Assembly (NCBI GenBank): GCA_015492115.1
Contig: WGFS01000032.1
Location: forward strand, 1 to 7,591
DNA length: 7,591 nt
Source of the DNA: Aquificaceae bacterium
GTDB lineage: Bacteria; Aquificota; Aquificia; Aquificales; Aquificaceae
Direction of reading: 5' to 3'
The translations under genes and the position numbers were made by a program. Shown piece after piece: positions 1 through 6,716 of the stretch (positions are counted from its first letter, which is position 1; the number at the start of each line of letters is the position of its first letter). Below the pieces are notes generated by a model, which made no database searches, was not told the origin of the DNA, and saw nothing but the letters and a program-made list of their open reading frames with translations.

Positions 1-802
1 CGGTCCAAACGGTGCGGGGAAGACGACCCTGATAAAGATACTCGTGGGGCTGTACGAACCGAGCGAAGGGAGTGTTCTCGTGGCAGGAAAGAGGAACCCG
101 AGGGAGATAAGGAGGAACATAGGCTACATGTCCCAGAAGTTCTCCCTCTACTCAGACCTCACGGTCGTGGAGAACCTCCTCCTCTGGGGCTCCGCCTACG
201 GCGTTCCGAGGGGTGAGCTCAAGGAGAGGATAGGGCTCGGGCTTAGGATGCTAAGGCTTGAAGGTTTTAAAAGCACGCTCGTTAAAAACCTTCCCCTCGG
301 GATGAAGCAGAGGCTCGGGCTTCTGTCATCCTTCCTCCACGGACCACCGATCCTCTTCCTGGACGAGCCCACCTCCGGGGTTGACCCTGTGGAGAGGGAG
401 TTCTTCTGGACGCTGATAGGACACCTCTCCAAGGAGCTCGGCGTTACAGCCCTGGTGTCAACCCACCACATGGACGAGGCGGAGTTCTGCGACAGAGTCT
501 GTCTGCTGAGCAGGGGGAGGGTGATAGCCCTGGACACACCCCGGAATCTGAAGGAGGAGCTCATGCGGAGGGAAGGGAGAGCCTACGAGGTCCGCCCAAA
601 GGACCTCTACCTCGCCCTTGAGATCCTTGAGGACAGGGGGATAACCGCGGTTCCCTACGGGAGGAGGTTTAAGTTCTTTACGAAGGAAGACCCTATGGAT
701 GTTCTGAGAGGTATAGAGTACGGGGAGCTAAAGGAGTCAAGGGTGAGCATGGAGGACGTCTTCGTAAGCGAGCTGACGAGGTATGAGGCTCTACAGGGTT
801 AA
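1..802 (+). CDS. ABC-2 exporter ATPase (YbhF-like nucleotide-binding domain), 5' partial
   Basis: This is the ATP-hydrolysing domain of an ABC-2 type exporter, expected on the cytoplasmic face of the two permeases encoded next. The frame is open from base 2, giving 266 residues in the window; the N-terminus lies to the left. Visible, by window residue: Walker A GPNGAGKTT (1-9), Q-loop glutamine (about 45), a signature region reading LPLGMKQR (97-104) instead of classical LSGGQ, Walker B ILFLDEP (117-123) followed by TSGVDP, the switch histidine in STHHMDEAE (about 155), and the family's closing SMEDVF motif. The LPLG(x)KQR signature and SGVDP are what I recall of the C-terminal ATPase half of E. 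coli YbhF, so the missing part may contain a second ATPase domain. A GTG at 44 lies after Walker A and is not the start. The 3' end overlaps the next gene by 20 bases. Substrate unknown. Confidence 0.93.
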   Translation, partial: GPNGAGKTTLIKILVGLYEPSEGSVLVAGKRNPREIRRNIGYMSQKFSLYSDLTVVENLLLWGSAYGVPRGELKERIGLGLRMLRLEGFKSTLVKNLPLGMKQRLGLLSSFLHGPPILFLDEPTSGVDPVEREFFWTLIGHLSKELGVTALVSTHHMDEAEFCDRVCLLSRGRVIALDTPRNLKEELMRREGRAYEVRPKDLYLALEILEDRGITAVPYGRRFKFFTKEDPMDVLRGIEYGELKESRVSMEDVFVSELTRYEALQG

Positions 803-1895
803 GGCTATATACCTGAAGGAGCTCAAGGAGCTCTTGAGGGACAGGGTTTCAAGGGTAGTTGTCTTCGTCGTTCCCTTCATAATAACCCTCCTCTTCGGAT
901 ACGGCATGTCCTTAGACGTTGAGAACGTCCCCTTTGCGGTCTGCGATGAGGACAGAAGTGCCTTCAGTAGGGATTTCATTCAGAAGATAAGGCAGAACAG
1001 GGAGTTCTTTGATTTCAGAGGCTACACCCTCTCCCAGAGAGAGATAGAGAAGTTGCTCCTTGAGGGGAAGGTGAAGTTCGGGGTCGTGATTCCGGAGGGG
1101 TTTGAGAAAAAGCTGAAGGAGGGGAAGAGGGTTTACGTGCAGGTCCTCCTTGACGGGACCTTCCCCTTTCAGGCGGAGGTGGCGGGAACCTACGTGGACG
1201 CGGTCGCAAACAGCTTCCTTTTAGAACTCCTGCCCCACCTCAAGGAGCTCCCCTTCAGCGTTGATACGAGGTACTGGTTCAACGAGGAGCTGAGACAGAA
1301 GTACGTGACCTCCTCGGGGATACTTGCGGTCGTCTTCACAGTCTCTCCCGCCATCTTCACCGCCATAATCTTCTCAAAGGAGAGGGAGAGGGGAACCATC
1401 TACAACATCTACACCTCTCCCGTGGGCAGGCTTGAGTACCTCCTGGGAAAACAGCTCCTAACCCTAACCGTCTATACGGTGAACGTCCTCTTCCTCTTCG
1501 GTGTCGTTACCCTCCTATTCAAGGTACCCTTCAGGGGGAACTTCCCCTTCTTCTTCCTCTCCACCGAGCTCTTCATCCTTACCTCCTCAAGCGTGGGTAT
1601 GCTCATCTCCACCTTCATGAGAACACAGATAGGAGCTATAGTCGTCACCCTGATAATCACGATAATCCCGGCGTTCCTTTACTCTGGCTACCTTGTCCCA
1701 GTGAGCTCCATGGGAAAAGAGGCTTACGTGGAGGCTCACCTCTTCCCGACCCTCTACTACATGAACATAGTCAAGGGAAGTTTTCTGAAGGGGGTGAGCC
1801 CCCTACTTCTCCTGAAGGACCTCACCGTGATAGCGGTCTTTTATCTGGTTTTCCTGAGTTTAAGCTACTTCAGGTTCAGGAAGAGGGAGAGATGA
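783..1895 (+). CDS. ABC-2 type transporter permease 1 (YbhS-like)
   Basis: Inner-membrane subunit of the ABC exporter, 370 residues, about the usual length. Six hydrophobic segments are visible at roughly residues 23-42, 178-197, 225-246, 254-277, 283-305 and 341-363. Between the first and second is a large extracytoplasmic domain (about 43-177) beginning LDVENVPFAVCDED and ending RYWFNEEL, as in YbhS/YbhR/YhhJ-type permeases. The cytoplasmic loop KERERGTIYNIYTSP (199-213) is the family's typical coupling-region motif. ATG 783 is the first start codon after an in-frame TGA at 774; it lies inside the end of the ATPase gene, so translation is probably coupled. There is only a weak GAGG-like site just before it. 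It overlaps the second permease as ATGA. It probably forms a heterodimer with that paralogue. The exported compound cannot be read from the sequence; relatives move drugs or other small molecules. Confidence 0.93.
   Translation: MRLYRVKAIYLKELKELLRDRVSRVVVFVVPFIITLLFGYGMSLDVENVPFAVCDEDRSAFSRDFIQKIRQNREFFDFRGYTLSQREIEKLLLEGKVKFGVVIPEGFEKKLKEGKRVYVQVLLDGTFPFQAEVAGTYVDAVANSFLLELLPHLKELPFSVDTRYWFNEELRQKYVTSSGILAVVFTVSPAIFTAIIFSKERERGTIYNIYTSPVGRLEYLLGKQLLTLTVYTVNVLFLFGVVTLLFKVPFRGNFPFFFLSTELFILTSSSVGMLISTFMRTQIGAIVVTLIITIIPAFLYSGYLVPVSSMGKEAYVEAHLFPTLYYMNIVKGSFLKGVSPLLLLKDLTVIAVFYLVFLSLSYFRFRKRER
1878..1891 (+). promoter_or_regulatory. Ribosome binding site of permease 2
   Basis: The purine run AGGAAGAGGGAGAG ends directly before ATG 1892 and lies inside the last codons of permease 1. 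It supports the 4-base overlap start and contrasts with the three downstream genes, which lack such a site. Confidence 0.6.
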
Positions 1896-2986
1896 GGGGA
1901 TTTATATTCTTTTTCTACAAGGAACTCCTTCAGTTCTTGAGAAACTGGGGGCTTCTCATATTCGTCACCTACGCCTTCACCCTTGACGTTTACATAGCCG
2001 CGGTAAGCATGGACCTGAGCCTCAAGAACGCGAGCTTCTACGTCCAGGACCTTGACCACTCTCCGCTATCAAGGGAGCTCGTCTCCAAGTTCCAGGAGCC
2101 CTATTTCTCCTTCAAGGGCTACGTCTTAGACGAGAGTCAGATAGAGGATCTCCTCCTGAGAGACAGGGCAATAGGCGTTCTGAGGATACCCCCTCACTTT
2201 GAGGAGAGGTTCAAGGAGGGTAAGAGGGTGAGGGTCGGTGTCGTGGTGAACGGCTCCGAGGCTTCCGCGAGCAACCTTTTCTCTGGATACTCCTCCAGAA
2301 TAATCTCCGACTTCCTCCTTGAGAAGCTTGGCTACGAGGAGAAGCCCCTTGAGGTCAGGAAGAGGTTCTTCTTCAACGAGAACGCTGAGAGCTCTTACTT
2401 CATGGGTGTCTCGGAGCTCCTCACAGTTCTCACACTCCTGCTCGTCATACTCCCAGCTTCTGCGGTGATAAGGGAAAAGGAGATGGGGAACGTGGAGATG
2501 GTCCTCATATCCCCCTTCCCCACCCAGCTCTTCTTCGTCGCCAAGTCCCTCGCCATGACCCTCGTCGTCCTCCTCTTCACCCTTCTATCCCTTACCCTCG
2601 TCATCAAAGGGGTCCTCGGGGTTCCCTTCAGGGGTAGCTACCTGACCTTCCTTCTCATAACTACCGTCTATGCCTTCGCGACCACGGGGCTCGGGATGTT
2701 CATAGCCTCCTTCGCAAGGAACATGCTTCAGGTCATCCAGCTCACGATGATGACGCTGATGCCCATGCTGTACCTCTCGGGGACCTGGTCTCCTATAGAG
2801 TCCATGCCTGAGTTCTTTCAGTTCCTCTCGCTCCTCATGCCTCTGAGGTTTTACATAGAGTCCGCCTTCGGAGTTATCTTCAAGGGTCTCGGTCTCGGAG
2901 ACCTATACCCCAACCTACTCGCCCTCTCCCTGATAGGTGTCCTCACCTTCCTCGGAGGGAACTTCTTCCTATCAAGGAGGGTTTAG
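1892..2986 (+). CDS. ABC-2 type transporter permease 2 (YbhR-like)
   Basis: Second membrane subunit of the same exporter, 364 residues. Hydrophobic segments lie near residues 16-38, 171-193, 214-239, 247-273, 278-300 and 340-360, with an extracytoplasmic domain at about 39-170. It is a diverged paralogue of permease 1: both have a GYxL stretch near residue 80, an FEE/FEK(K/R)xKEGKRV segment near 103-113, a family FFFNE/YWFNE motif before helix 2, a REKEMGNVEM/KERERGTIYN loop after helix 2, and VPFRG before helix 4. The LSGTWSPIESMP segment after helix 5 is typical of ABC2_membrane_3 permeases. Its ATG overlaps the upstream TGA as ATGA, and the purine run AGGAAGAGGGAGAG just upstream is a good ribosome binding site. 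The gene order ATPase, permease, permease matches ybhF-ybhS-ybhR. Like that system it may use a separate HlyD-type adaptor, which would lie outside the window. Confidence 0.92.
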   Translation: MRGFIFFFYKELLQFLRNWGLLIFVTYAFTLDVYIAAVSMDLSLKNASFYVQDLDHSPLSRELVSKFQEPYFSFKGYVLDESQIEDLLLRDRAIGVLRIPPHFEERFKEGKRVRVGVVVNGSEASASNLFSGYSSRIISDFLLEKLGYEEKPLEVRKRFFFNENAESSYFMGVSELLTVLTLLLVILPASAVIREKEMGNVEMVLISPFPTQLFFVAKSLAMTLVVLLFTLLSLTLVIKGVLGVPFRGSYLTFLLITTVYAFATTGLGMFIASFARNMLQVIQLTMMTLMPMLYLSGTWSPIESMPEFFQFLSLLMPLRFYIESAFGVIFKGLGLGDLYPNLLALSLIGVLTFLGGNFFLSRRV

Positions 2987-3014
2987 TTGATGACACAGGT
3001 TACCAAGCTATCTT
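2987..3014 (+). promoter_or_regulatory. Candidate promoter for the radical SAM gene
   Basis: TTGATG (2987-2992) and TATCTT (3009-3014) are separated by 16 bases, resembling sigma70 -35 and -10 boxes. The -10-like box ends 7 bases before ATG 3022, which would place transcription start at or next to the start codon. The -35 begins directly after the TAG stop of permease 2. The match is modest and no terminator separates it from the exporter genes, so read-through is equally possible. Confidence 0.35.
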
Positions 3015-3021
3015 TTTAGGC

Positions 3022-4113
3022 ATGGACCCCCAGAAGAAGCTCAGGCTCCTATCAAAGCTCGCGAGGTTTGAGTGCGAGAGAGAGCCAGACCTCGGAAGGT
3101 GTATCTACAACGCCTCAACCCCGAGGGGAAGGAAACCCATCCTCAAGACTATGCTCTCAACTTACTGTGACAAGAACTGCGATTACTGCATCTTCAGGAG
3201 GGACAGGGACTCTACCCCAAGGCTCTTCATAAAACCAGATACCCTCGCCAGGGGTTTCATGGAGCTCTACAGAAGGGGAAAGGTTCAGGGTCTATTTCTC
3301 TCCTCGGGTGTATTCGTCCACCCTGAGGTCACGATGGAGAAGCTGATAGAAACTGCGGATATACTCAGAAAGAGGTATGAATACAAGGGTTACATACATC
3401 TGAAACTCATGCCGGGTGTAAGTTTGCAAACCCTTGAGGAAGCGGTAAAGCTTGCGGACAGGGTATCTATGAACATAGAGGCTCCCAACGAGGAAAGGCT
3501 CAAGAAGATAGCGAAGGGAAAGAGTCTCAGAAAGGAGATAATCCCCAACATAACTCAGGTGAGCAAGATACTTGAGAACTATGAGAGAAAGAGCCACATA
3601 ACCCAGGTTATGGTCGGCGTGAGCGATGAGTCCGACGAGGAGATACTCAAAAGCTCAGAGTACCTTTACAGGAAGTTGAAGCTAAACAGGGTTTACTACA
3701 GCGCCTTCTACCCGGTCAAAGGAACTCCCCTGGAAAACAAACCTCCCGAGTCCAAGATGAGGGAGCACAGGCTCTACCAGGCTGACTTTCTCATAAGGGA
3801 TTACGGATTCTCCTGGGAGGAACTGCCCTTTGAGAAAGGTAAACTGCCCGAGGATAGGGACCCAAAGGAAGCCTGGGCTGAGAGGAACCTCCATCTATTC
3901 CCGGTTGAGATAAACAGAGCGGACTATGAACTTTTGGTAAGGGTTCCGGGAGTAGGGAAGGAAACGGCAAAGGAGATAATAAGTAGAAGACTCAGAGGAG
4001 CCCTGAAGAGTCCAGAAGACCTTAGAGGTATAAGAAATCTGAGAAAGATACTGAGGTACGTTACGTTGATGGGCAGATACTATGGGTGCCCATCAAGCAC
4101 AAATCGTACTTGA
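3022..4113 (+). CDS. Radical SAM protein with C-terminal helix-hairpin-helix, putative DNA modification/repair
   Basis: 363 residues. The cluster-binding motif CX3CX2C (Cys49, Cys53, Cys56; CDKNCDYC) marks a radical S-adenosylmethionine enzyme; two further cysteines (18 and 27) precede it. Landmarks I recall from the COG4277/TIGR03916 family follow in order: ILKTMLSTYC, a YRRGKVQGLFLSSGVF segment (83-98), KGYIHLKLMPG (122-132), SMNIEAP (149-155), YYSAFYPVKGTP (225-236), MREHRLYQADFLIRDYGF (246-263) and NLHLFPVEINRADYELL (289-305). The C-terminus has a helix-hairpin-helix, core VPGVGKETA (308-316), a non-specific DNA-binding fold. Family members often sit beside a uracil-DNA-glycosylase-like gene; the reaction is unproven. 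It is somewhat shorter than the roughly 400-residue members I recall, lacking an insert after IPNITQVSK. ATG 3022 aligns with the family start; no good ribosome binding site precedes it. GC (about 50%) is lower than in its neighbours. mutS follows after 16 bases. Confidence 0.88.
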   Translation: MDPQKKLRLLSKLARFECEREPDLGRCIYNASTPRGRKPILKTMLSTYCDKNCDYCIFRRDRDSTPRLFIKPDTLARGFMELYRRGKVQGLFLSSGVFVHPEVTMEKLIETADILRKRYEYKGYIHLKLMPGVSLQTLEEAVKLADRVSMNIEAPNEERLKKIAKGKSLRKEIIPNITQVSKILENYERKSHITQVMVGVSDESDEEILKSSEYLYRKLKLNRVYYSAFYPVKGTPLENKPPESKMREHRLYQADFLIRDYGFSWEELPFEKGKLPEDRDPKEAWAERNLHLFPVEINRADYELLVRVPGVGKETAKEIISRRLRGALKSPEDLRGIRNLRKILRYVTLMGRYYGCPSSTNRT

Positions 4114-4115
4114 GC

Positions 4116-4121
4116 TATCAT
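4116..4121 (+). promoter_or_regulatory. Candidate -10 box upstream of mutS
   Basis: TATCAT lies 8 bases before ATG 4130 in the 16-base gap after the radical SAM gene. There is no Shine-Dalgarno sequence in that gap. No convincing -35 element is seen at 16-18 bases upstream, so this is a weak call made mainly because the same arrangement recurs at the two neighbouring genes. Confidence 0.22.
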
Positions 4122-4129
4122 AAACACTG

Positions 4130-6682
4130 ATGGCGGATAAAAGTGAACTCACCCCAATGCTCGCCCAGTATCACTACTTCAAGAACGAATATCCCGACTG
4201 CCTCCTCTTCTTCAGGCTGGGGGACTTCTACGAGCTCTTTTACGAGGACGCGGTAGTCGGTTCCAAGGAGCTCAACCTCGTTCTCACCTCAAGACCTGCC
4301 GGGAAGGGAAGGGAGAGGATACCCATGTGCGGAGTCCCCTACCACTCCGCGGAGAGCTACATAAAGAGGCTCGTCAGCAAAGGATACAAGATAGCGATAT
4401 GCGAGCAGGTTGAGGACCCCTCAAGGGCGAAGGGGATAGTCAAGAGGGACGTCATAAGGGTTATAACCCCAGGGACGTACTTTGAGAGGGAGACGGGAGG
4501 ACTCGCGGCCCTTTACGGGAGGGGAGGGCACTACTACGTCGCATACCTCAACCTCTCCGTCGGGGACTTCGTGGGCGCCAAGGTGAGGAGGGAAGAGGTC
4601 CTGGACTTCCTCTCCAAGTTCTCGGTGAGGGAGCTTCTCCTTAAAAAGGGGGAGAGGGTCCCCCAGGAGGTTCTGAAAACCCTCAACCTCTTCCTCACGG
4701 AGCTTGAGGAGGACTTCTTTGAGGAGAGCTCTGAGGAGATAAAAAGGACATTCAACCTCTTCAGCCTTAGGTCCCTCGGCTTTCAGGAGGAGGAGTTCTC
4801 CTATCCCCTCGGGGTCGCCTACAGGTACGCGAGGATAACCCAGAAGAGCTTTACCCCATTCATAAGGAAACCCAGACCCTTTCAGGACGAGGGCTTCGTG
4901 AGGGTAGACCTCAAGGCGAGGAGGGGGCTTGAGCTCCTTGAGAGCGTGGAGGGGAGGAAGGACCAGTCCCTCTTCGGGGTTCTTGACAAAACCCTTACGG
5001 GTATGGGAAGGAGGAGACTGAGGTTTCACATACTCAACCCCTTCAGAGATGTGAGAAGGATAAGGAAAGTTCAGGAGGCTGTAGAGGAGCTCGTCGGGAA
5101 CACCCCAAGGAGGGAGAGTATAAGGGAGATCCTGAGCGGTATGGCGGACCTGGAGAGACTCGTCTCCAGGATAAGCTCCAACATGGCATCTCCGAGGGAC
5201 ATACTTCATCTTAAGAACACCCTCTACAAGGTGGACGCTCTCAGAGAGGAGCTGAGCTTTCTCAGCTCCCAAGCCTTTAAGGAGATAGCGGGTGAGCTGG
5301 AGGATCTGAAAGAGCTCGCCCGGGAGATAGACAGGGTCCTGACGGACGATCCCCCTGTCCATCTCAAGGAGGGGGGACTCATAAAGGAAGGGGTTGACCC
5401 ATACCTGGACGAGCTAAGGTACGTGAGGGAGAACGCTGAGAGGCTCCTTAGGAACTACGAGAGAAGGCTCAGAGAGGAGACGGGCATACAGAGCCTTAAG
5501 GTAGGGTTTAACAAGGTGATGGGCTACTACATAGAGGTGACCAAGCCAAACCTCAAGTACGTTCCCGGACACTTCAGGAGGAGGCAGACCCTTTCAAACG
5601 CGGAGAGGTTCACAACCGAGGAGCTGAGCAGGCTGGAGGAGAAGATACTCTCAGCCCAGAGCAGGATAAACGAGCTTGAGTACGAGATATTCGTCCGGCT
5701 CAGAGATAGGATAAACAAAGAGCTGGAGAGGATAGGGAGGAACGCCCAGCTGGTGGGGGAGGTGGACTACATCCAGTCCCTCGCGGAGGTAGCCTCAAAG
5801 AAGGGCTGGGTTAAACCGGAGGTTCATGAAGGGTTCGGGATAGAGATAGAGGAGGGGAGGCATCCCGTAATAGAGGAGTTCACGAGGAACTACGTCCCCA
5901 ACGACACGAGCCTGAGCGAGGAGGAGTTCATCCACGTGATAACCGGACCCAACATGGCGGGGAAGTCAAGCTACATAAGACAGGTCGCTCTGATAGTACT
6001 CCTCTCCCACATGGGGAGCTTCGTCCCCGCAAAGAGGGCGAGGATAGGAAACATAGATGCCCTCTTTACGAGGATAGGCTCGGGGGACGTTCTGGCGATG
6101 GGGGTCTCTACCTTCATGAACGAGATGCTTGATGTTGCCAACATGCTCTCCAACGCCACGAGCGGAAGCCTCATAGTCCTTGACGAGATAGGGAGGGGAA
6201 CCTCAACGTATGACGGGATAGCCATATCAAAGGCTCTCGTTGAGTATATTTCTCGAAAGCTCAGAGCGAGAACCCTTCTCGCCACCCACTTCTTGGAGCT
6301 CACAGAGCTCGAGGGGAAGGTCAGAGGGGTAAAGAACTATCACATGGCGGTGAGCGAGGACGAGAGGGGAATAGTCTTCCTCTACACCCTCGTCCCCGGA
6401 AGGGCTGAAGGGAGCTTCGGTATAGAGGTGGCGAAGATGGCAGGACTCCCCCAGGAACTCACAGACAGGGCGAGGGAGATACTCCTTGCCCTGGAAGATA
6501 AAGCCCTCCCGGTGCTTGAGGAGACCTTCAAGAGATCCGAGGAGAGCATGGAAATGGCCGAGATAAGGTCCATACTTGAGGAGATACTCTCTCTGGACGT
6601 TGCCAACACCACACCCTTACAGGCTCTCGTAAAGCTCGCAGAGATAAAGGAGAGGATCGCAAGGGTGAAGGACTTAAGGTAA
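4130..6682 (+). CDS. mutS: DNA mismatch repair ATPase MutS
   Basis: Complete MutS1, 850 residues, close to the roughly 860 of Aquifex MutS. It binds mismatches and small loops as a dimer and uses ATP to become a sliding clamp that recruits MutL. The mismatch-binding Phe-Tyr-Glu is at 33-35 in RLGDFYELF. A connector domain follows (about 120-250), then core and clamp (about 255-540), including MGYYIEVTKPN from 464 and RRRQTLSNAERFTTEEL. The ATPase domain has Walker A GPNMAGKSS (606-614), the STFMNEM signature (660-666), Walker B with catalytic acidic pair LDEIGRGTS (Asp685, Glu686) and the ATHFLELTELE histidine (His720). The C-terminal region has GSFGIEVAKMAGLP, then a helical tail with TTPLQAL, typical of bacterial MutS1. 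ATG 4130 is the only ATG after an in-frame TAA at 4121 and gives the family N-terminus. No frameshift, intein or missing catalytic residue is seen. Confidence 0.98.
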   Translation: MADKSELTPMLAQYHYFKNEYPDCLLFFRLGDFYELFYEDAVVGSKELNLVLTSRPAGKGRERIPMCGVPYHSAESYIKRLVSKGYKIAICEQVEDPSRAKGIVKRDVIRVITPGTYFERETGGLAALYGRGGHYYVAYLNLSVGDFVGAKVRREEVLDFLSKFSVRELLLKKGERVPQEVLKTLNLFLTELEEDFFEESSEEIKRTFNLFSLRSLGFQEEEFSYPLGVAYRYARITQKSFTPFIRKPRPFQDEGFVRVDLKARRGLELLESVEGRKDQSLFGVLDKTLTGMGRRRLRFHILNPFRDVRRIRKVQEAVEELVGNTPRRESIREILSGMADLERLVSRISSNMASPRDILHLKNTLYKVDALREELSFLSSQAFKEIAGELEDLKELAREIDRVLTDDPPVHLKEGGLIKEGVDPYLDELRYVRENAERLLRNYERRLREETGIQSLKVGFNKVMGYYIEVTKPNLKYVPGHFRRRQTLSNAERFTTEELSRLEEKILSAQSRINELEYEIFVRLRDRINKELERIGRNAQLVGEVDYIQSLAEVASKKGWVKPEVHEGFGIEIEEGRHPVIEEFTRNYVPNDTSLSEEEFIHVITGPNMAGKSSYIRQVALIVLLSHMGSFVPAKRARIGNIDALFTRIGSGDVLAMGVSTFMNEMLDVANMLSNATSGSLIVLDEIGRGTSTYDGIAISKALVEYISRKLRARTLLATHFLELTELEGKVRGVKNYHMAVSEDERGIVFLYTLVPGRAEGSFGIEVAKMAGLPQELTDRAREILLALEDKALPVLEETFKRSEESMEMAEIRSILEEILSLDVANTTPLQALVKLAEIKERIARVKDLR

Positions 6683-6691
6683 GTGCAGTCC

Positions 6692-6705
6692 AGCTCATAA
6701 GAGCT
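6692..6705. repeat. Short perfect inverted repeat between mutS and nrdD
   Basis: AGCTC and GAGCT arms (6692-6696 and 6701-6705) flank ATAA in the 34-base gap. No T-run follows and the stem has only five pairs, so it is unlikely to be an intrinsic terminator; it overlaps the candidate -10 box and could be an operator half, or chance. Confidence 0.3.
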
Positions 6706-6710
6706 AAATT
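6705..6710 (+). promoter_or_regulatory. Candidate -10 box upstream of nrdD
   Basis: TAAATT ends 6 bases before ATG 6717. The short AT-rich stretch TAAATTAAA stands out against the GC-rich coding DNA. There is no clear -35 element and no Shine-Dalgarno sequence. Its position would put transcription start at the ATG. Confidence 0.22.
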
Positions 6711-6716
6711 AAACCT

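Noticed and set aside
44..802. GTG at 44 as the start of the ABC ATPase gene.
   Set aside because: The frame is open to the window edge and the Walker A motif lies upstream of this GTG, so the gene is 5' truncated by the window.
3001..3021. The TTTTTA run before the radical SAM start as a terminator of the exporter operon.
   Set aside because: No stable GC-rich stem precedes the T-run; the short GGT-T-ACC palindrome is too small.
4421..5362. A 313-residue open frame on the minus strand inside mutS.
   Set aside because: It is antisense to a complete MutS coding region, is rich in Pro/Leu/Gly from complemented AGG/GAG codons, and shows no recognisable motif. It is a GC-driven shadow frame.
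6692..6705. Hairpin after mutS as an intrinsic terminator.
   Set aside because: The stem has five base pairs and is followed by AAATTAAA, not a T-run.
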